Below, piece by piece: positions 52,898 to 56,441 of a stretch of DNA of 56,441 nucleotides. Each line of letters opens with the position of its first letter. The first letter of the stretch is position 1. The translations under genes were made by a program, and so were the position numbers. Under the pieces are notes generated by a model. The model had not been told where the DNA came from, did no database searches, and worked only from the letters and a program-made list of their open reading frames with translations. Source of the DNA: Deltaproteobacteria bacterium (lineage in GTDB: Bacteria; Desulfobacterota; Desulfobacteria; Desulfobacterales; Desulfobacteraceae); NCBI GenBank assembly GCA_013151635.1, contig JAADHV010000065.1:1-56441 (forward strand). The letters are read 5' to 3'.

Positions 52898-53569
52898 TCA
52901 GCCGTTGGGAGGACCGGCAGTTTGCCCTGTGGAGGCAATTTTCCCGGAGTCCATGACAATAAGGGTGTCGGCAAGCCTTGAAATTTCCTCTAAGGAATGC
53001 GTGACATACAGCACAGGAATTTCAAATTCAGTACACAACCTGGAAACAAAGGGCAGGATTTCCGCCTTTCGGGGCTGGTCAAGGGATGCAAAAGGCTCAT
53101 CCATAAGGAGCAGGTCAGGATTGGTAAGCAATGCCCGGCCGATGGCCACACGTTGTTTTTCCCCGCCTGACAGTCTTGACGGTCTCCTGTCAAGTAACTG
53201 GCCAATACCTAAAAGCTCCACCACCTGGTGAAATGTTATGGAAGACTCGCTGGTTGATGTGTTCCGCATTCCATAAGCCAGGTTGCTGCGCACCGACAGG
53301 TGGGGGAATAAGCGGCCATCCTGGAATATATATCCGATATTGCGTTTTTCAGGCGGCAGGTTTATTTTTGCATTTGAATCAAACAGGTTTCGGTGATTCA
53401 CTGTAATATGTCCTGCATCCGGGCGGACAAGTCCTGCCACCATGTTGATTACCGAGGTTTTTCCCGCCCCGGAGGGCCCGAAAAGCGCGATAACCTCTGT
53501 AACATCAGATTTAAATGCAACATTGATAAAACATTTTCCTAATTTTTTTTCAAGCTTGATATCCAGCAT
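52898..53569 (-). CDS. modC: Molybdate ABC transporter ATP-binding protein, short form
   Basis: 223 residues. Walker A FGPSGAGKTSV, Q-loop IGYIFQDGRLFPHLSV, signature RLSGGEKQRVAIGRAL, Walker B LLLMDEPFASLD and VTHSLEE are intact. The usual ModC has about 350 residues with a C-terminal Mop/TOBE domain that binds molybdate; here it is missing. The gene is 3 bases after modB. Confidence 0.92.
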   Translation of the reverse strand: MLDIKLEKKLGKCFINVAFKSDVTEVIALFGPSGAGKTSVINMVAGLVRPDAGHITVNHRNLFDSNAKINLPPEKRNIGYIFQDGRLFPHLSVRSNLAYGMRNTSTSESSITFHQVVELLGIGQLLDRRPSRLSGGEKQRVAIGRALLTNPDLLLMDEPFASLDQPRKAEILPFVSRLCTEFEIPVLYVTHSLEEISRLADTLIVMDSGKIASTGQTAGPPNG

Positions 53570-53572
53570 AAC

Positions 53573-54271
53573 TTATCCGTTCAAGGTGGCGGTAAACCAC
53601 CTGGACAGCAGTTCGGAAATTAAAAGTGCCATCATGGCTATGAAAACAGATAAAAGGCAAAGCCTCATGGCAGAGGCTTCACCATTCGGCATCTGGATCA
53701 GGGTATAAAGGGCAAGCGGCAGTGTCTGGGTTTCACCTTGAATGTTGGATACAAAGGTAATCGTGGCCCCGAACTCTCCAAGACTCCTTGCAAAGGCAAG
53801 AAGAATCCCGGTAATAATTCCGGGTATTATCAGGGGCAGGGTCACGGTAAAAAACACACGCAAAGGCCCTGCTCCCAGAGTCCGGGCTGCGTTTTCAATG
53901 CCCTGATCAACCGCTTCGATGGAAAGCCTGACGCTGCGAACCAGAAGGGGGAATGCCATTACGCCGGATGCAATGGCTGCGCCTTTCCAGGTGAATGCAA
54001 CACTGATTCCAAGATATTTGAACAGCAATGCACCAATTATACCGTTTCTTCCCAAAAGAATAAGAAGCAGGTAGCCGATAACAACAGGCGGGAGTACCAG
54101 CGGCAGATGAATAAGCCCATCAAGAATGCTTTTCCCGGGAAAATTTTTACGGGCCAACACCCAGGCAATTAAAATTCCAAATGGAAGGATGCCGGCAAGG
54201 GCCCATCCTGAAACCCACAGGCTCAGTCGAAGCGCTTCCAGTTCAATTGATGTCAGATTAAACAGGTTCAT
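53573..54271 (-). CDS. modB: Molybdate ABC transporter permease
   Basis: 232 residues, about five to six membrane segments. Family markers: ILDGLIHLPLVLPPVVIGYLLL, the EAA loop IENAARTLGAGPLRVFFTVTLPLIIPG, and LAFARSLGEFGATITFVSNIQGETQTLPLALY. It overlaps modA by 4 bases (ATGA). Confidence 0.94.
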   Translation of the reverse strand: MNLFNLTSIELEALRLSLWVSGWALAGILPFGILIAWVLARKNFPGKSILDGLIHLPLVLPPVVIGYLLLILLGRNGIIGALLFKYLGISVAFTWKGAAIASGVMAFPLLVRSVRLSIEAVDQGIENAARTLGAGPLRVFFTVTLPLIIPGIITGILLAFARSLGEFGATITFVSNIQGETQTLPLALYTLIQMPNGEASAMRLCLLSVFIAMMALLISELLSRWFTATLNG

Positions 54272-55050
54272 TTATAAATTAAAAAGCCATATTTTTTAAA
54301 TATGACTTTTACCTGTTGTGATTTTAAAAATAATATAAATCGCCTGGCCTGGTCAGTTTCATGCCCCTGGACGATTGCCGCAGGGTAACAAACAGGAGGA
54401 TGGCTTGTACCGGGGAAAACACCCACAATTTTAACCTTGCTCGTGATAGCGGCATCGGTTTGATAAACCAGCCCCAAAGGAGCCTCCCCTCTTTCAACCA
54501 GGGCAAGAGCGGCCCTGACATCTTTTGTCCGTGCAATTTTTCCCTTAAGGGATGAAAACAGTCCAAGGTTATCAAGTGCTTTTTCCCCATAGATTCCGGC
54601 AGGAACGTGGTCTGGATCCCCCATGGCTAACCGCCCGCCTTGAAGCATGGAAACAAGATCGGTGTTTTTACTCATTTCAATATGTTCAATCGGACTTGAA
54701 ACCGGTGCAATGAGAACGATACGGTTGCGTAAAAGATTAAATCGACTGGAGGGTACGATAAGTTCTTTTTTTTCAAGAAAGTCCATCCATTTTAAATTAG
54801 CGGAAATAAAGATATCAGCCGGTGCCCCGTATTCAACCTGTTTGGCCAGGGTGGAAGAAGCGGCAAAAGCTGTTATTACCCGCTGACCTTCTCTTTTCGC
54901 AAAAATCTCACAGATCCTGGTCACAGCGTCTGTCGTGGATGCAGCAGCAAAAACCATAAGTCTGGCCTTTTTTAGCGTCTGTCCAAATAAAGGATGGACA
55001 CCAAAAATAACAATAAAAACCAGCAGTCCGAAAGTCCATCTTTTTTTCAT
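54268..55050 (-). CDS. modA: Molybdate ABC transporter substrate-binding protein
   Basis: 260 residues with a signal peptide (about 1-24, ending LFGQ). LMVFAAASTTDAVTRICEIFAKREG, FAASSTLAKQVEYGAPADIFISAN, GDPDHVPAGIYGEKAL and LVYQTDAAITSKVKIVGVFP are the ModA signatures. It should bind molybdate or tungstate in the periplasm. TTTGGAG lies 6 bases before the ATG. Confidence 0.95.
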   Translation of the reverse strand: MKKRWTFGLLVFIVIFGVHPLFGQTLKKARLMVFAAASTTDAVTRICEIFAKREGQRVITAFAASSTLAKQVEYGAPADIFISANLKWMDFLEKKELIVPSSRFNLLRNRIVLIAPVSSPIEHIEMSKNTDLVSMLQGGRLAMGDPDHVPAGIYGEKALDNLGLFSSLKGKIARTKDVRAALALVERGEAPLGLVYQTDAAITSKVKIVGVFPGTSHPPVCYPAAIVQGHETDQARRFILFLKSQQVKVIFKKYGFLIYK

Positions 55051-55056
55051 TTAATG

Positions 55057-55102
55057 CTCCAAATTATTGATCAATCATTTTTTAACTGTCAAATGCCTTA
55101 TT
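55057..55102 (-). promoter_or_regulatory. Candidate modABC promoter
   Basis: On the minus strand TTGACA is followed after 17-18 bases by a weak -10 (CAATAAT), with the palindrome ATTGATCAAT (55066-55075) lying between the boxes. No ModE-type operator is seen. Confidence 0.35.
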
Positions 55103-55111
55103 CAGCCCTTA

Positions 55112-55639
55112 CTAAATTCTATTGAAAAATGGCTTGGCTGAATTGGAAAGCCAGTCTACAAGATGGGTCATATGATCTGCCTTAAATTCAAAAACAAGGC
55201 GATCAAACGGCCTTTTTTCCGAAAGTGTATGAAAGCGGACTTTTTCCCTTATTTGTTCGAAATAATGAATTTGCCGGTCAATTAACCCTTTGCTGCCGTT
55301 TATTGAAAAATAGTGGAAAAAAAAGAGCTTGGCAATAAATTCCATCCTGAACTCTCTGACATGCAGGACCGGGCTGTGGAGCCAGTTTAGAAGGAGTTTT
55401 TTCCCGGTATCAGTAAGGTCAAATACCCGTTTGGAGGGCCGGGATTCCTGATGCTCCATGCGTGCCGTGACGAGCCGGTCGTTTTCCAGACGTTTAAGCA
55501 AAACATAAAGCTGGCTGTTACTGATATGCCATACATTCTCAAGATGTGAATCAATAAATTGAATCATTTCATATCCGTGCTTTGGGCCTGACAAAAGCGT
55601 TCCCAGCAAAACAAAATTAACAGACGGCTTTGGTTTCAT
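55112..55639 (-). CDS. PadR family transcriptional regulator
   Basis: 175 residues from ATG 55639; a longer opening at 55699 would start inside its own promoter. N-terminal winged helix (LLGTLLSGPKHGYEMIQFID, QLYVLLKRLENDRLVTARMEHQESRPSKRVFDLTDTGKKLLLNWL) and a C-terminal helical dimerisation domain. The region upstream carries a palindromic operator in its promoter, consistent with autorepression. The relation to modABC (61 bases downstream) or to the nitroreductase is unknown. Confidence 0.9.
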   Translation of the reverse strand: MKPKPSVNFVLLGTLLSGPKHGYEMIQFIDSHLENVWHISNSQLYVLLKRLENDRLVTARMEHQESRPSKRVFDLTDTGKKLLLNWLHSPVLHVREFRMEFIAKLFFFHYFSINGSKGLIDRQIHYFEQIREKVRFHTLSEKRPFDRLVFEFKADHMTHLVDWLSNSAKPFFNRI

Positions 55640-55657
55640 TTTTTTAAAATAAATTAT

Positions 55658-55699
55658 ATATTCCACTTTGCTATATTCCAATATGGAATATTTTGTCAA
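55658..55699 (-). promoter_or_regulatory. PadR promoter with operator in the spacer
   Basis: TTGACA (minus strand, 55694-55699) and TATAGC after 18 bases enclose the palindrome ATATTCCA-ATA-TGGAATAT (55673-55691). A further half-site ATATTCCA lies at 55658-55665, 15 bases away. Repressor binding would occlude the promoter. Confidence 0.7.
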
Positions 55700-55763
55700 G
55701 TCTTATATAATCAAATATTTCCTGTTTAATATTCTTCCGAACAATATGCTAAGCTTTAATTTG

Positions 55764-55790
55764 TAAAATATCAGGTGTGATACCTGATAT
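55764..55790 (-). terminator. Terminator overlapping the nitroreductase stop codon
   Basis: ATATCAGGT (55768-55776) pairs perfectly with ACCTGATAT (55782-55790) around a 5-base loop, followed on the minus strand by TTTTAC. The stop codon (55771-55773) lies in the stem. Confidence 0.65.
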
Positions 55791-56441
55791 CAGGTGCCTT
55801 TCTTACAGGTGCCCTGTAATATTTTAATTTTGGGAATCCCACCATGACTGCGCCATGGCAGGTATGATTTGCAGGAAATTTCAATTTTTCCGCCAGGGCC
55901 GGCCACTGGCTTGCGGCATAGTTGACATAACCTGCCCAGCAGCTTCCAAGGCCGAATCCGGGCAGGGCAAGCTCCAGGTATGCTATGGCTGTGTGGCAAT
56001 CTGCCGCAGCACTTCCAAACTCGTTAGAGGCATATGCAAAAGCAAGCTGGGGTGCGTCCCTGCATATTCTGTCAACACCCTTGTCCCATTGGTCAATCAG
56101 AGTTTTCATGTTCAAAGTCAGAGCGACCTGGGGGTGGGTCTTTGAAATATATCTCATCCAGTCGATCACATGGGCTCCGATGTTTTTAACATCAGCCTTT
56201 TTGTTTACAACAAGCCATTTCACAGGTTGCTTATTGCTGCCGGTGGGTGCGCAGCATGCAATTGCAAGGGCTTTTTCAAAAAGCTTTTCTGGCACAACTT
56301 TGTTTTTGTAGCGCCGGACAGCCCTTCTGGACCTTAAAAAATGTTCTGCCTGTCCTGGTGTCAGAACAAGGTCTTTTTCAACCGGCATGCACAGGTCCGG
56401 TGAAAGAAATTCAAGGCTGAAAGCAGCTTTAGGGCAAACCG
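55771..56441 (-). CDS. Nitroreductase family protein with N-terminal ferredoxin-like segment (partial)
   Basis: The frame stays open to the right edge. The sequence before the ATG at 56388 reads VCPKAAFSLEFLSPDLCMP, with VCPKAAF resembling the last cysteine block of a [4Fe-4S] ferredoxin domain, so the gene is probably cut by the window. The nitroreductase core follows: FLRSRRAVRRYKNKVV, APTGSNKQPVKWLVV and GFGLGSCWAGYVNYAASQWP. It is a flavin (FMN) reductase possibly fed electrons by its own Fe-S clusters. The total length and the real start are unknown. Confidence 0.85.
   Translation of the reverse strand, partial: VCPKAAFSLEFLSPDLCMPVEKDLVLTPGQAEHFLRSRRAVRRYKNKVVPEKLFEKALAIACCAPTGSNKQPVKWLVVNKKADVKNIGAHVIDWMRYISKTHPQVALTLNMKTLIDQWDKGVDRICRDAPQLAFAYASNEFGSAAADCHTAIAYLELALPGFGLGSCWAGYVNYAASQWPALAEKLKFPANHTCHGAVMVGFPKLKYYRAPVRKAPDIRYHT

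Noticed and set aside
1-56441. CRISPR arrays, prophage, tRNA genes, transposase genes
   Set aside because: No regular repeat-spacer pattern, phage gene cluster, tRNA-like cloverleaf or transposase motif was recognised in the window by eye.

Overview
The window reads as a chromosomal segment of an anaerobic, AT-leaning deltaproteobacterium, most likely Desulfobacterota and plausibly the Desulfobacteraceae. This is inferred from gene content: a double-cubane-cluster reductase with its activase, a CoA ligase with a TRAP transporter, a soluble reductive-dehalogenase-like protein, many two-component systems and a XylR/V4R-type sigma-54 activator. No sulfate-reduction gene lies in the window, so the assignment is not proven. 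The left edge cuts the 3' end of a 5S rRNA gene followed by a strong terminator; the right edge cuts a nitroreductase gene that carries a ferredoxin-like N-terminus.

Layout. 1-3.9 kb: 5S end, a structured intergenic hairpin, then a leftward cluster of a DUF917 protein, a micro-ORF, a ParB-like/AsnC-RAM fusion and a metallophosphoesterase. 4.3-7.3 kb: polar amino-acid ABC transporter (binding protein, attenuator, permease with an extra periplasmic insert, ATPase), then a decayed second binding-protein gene. 7.3-10 kb: acetate kinase, a frameshifted small ORF and a reductive-dehalogenase-like 4Fe-4S protein. 10.1-14.3 kb: HDOD/GAF histidine kinase, an orphan MshEN-type protein and an FlhG/MinD-like ATPase. 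14.4-16.8 kb: a secreted duplicated-domain protein behind a clear sigma-54 promoter, divergent from a XylR_N/V4R sigma-54 activator. 16.9-23.1 kb: a giant PPDK-like ATP-grasp/phosphohistidine protein lacking the PEP domain, an atypical GAPDH and an exported DUF3108 protein. 23.2-31.4 kb: a TetR-controlled catabolic operon (TRAP DctPQM, enoyl-CoA hydratase, PaaK-like ligase, double-cubane reductase, activase). 31.4-41.8 kb: two export systems, an RND pump with its adaptor and an MMPL/LolA-like/DUF1302-like set, on either side of one TetR gene and sharing a 13-bp operator motif. 41.8-49.1 kb: acyl-CoA synthetase, NarL-type regulator with a tandem-Cache kinase, Tat-exported flavoprotein and DUF2141 protein. 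49.5-52.9 kb: B12-binding radical SAM protein and a LytS/LytTR-type two-component pair. 52.9-56.4 kb: modABC, a PadR regulator and the partial nitroreductase.

How the parts fit. The clearest metabolic unit is 23.2-31.4 kb: import of a carboxylate, activation to its CoA thioester, hydratase chemistry and an ATP-driven low-potential reduction, switched by a TetR repressor with two palindromic operators. The most novel-looking items are the divergent sigma-54 pair, the three-gene HDOD-kinase/MshEN/MinD-like set, the PPDK-like giant next to an unusual GAPDH, and a three-copy 92-bp two-hairpin repeat at 43.5-49.4 kb. Starts were corrected by ribosome-binding-site spacing where possible. Domain positions are read by eye and are approximate.
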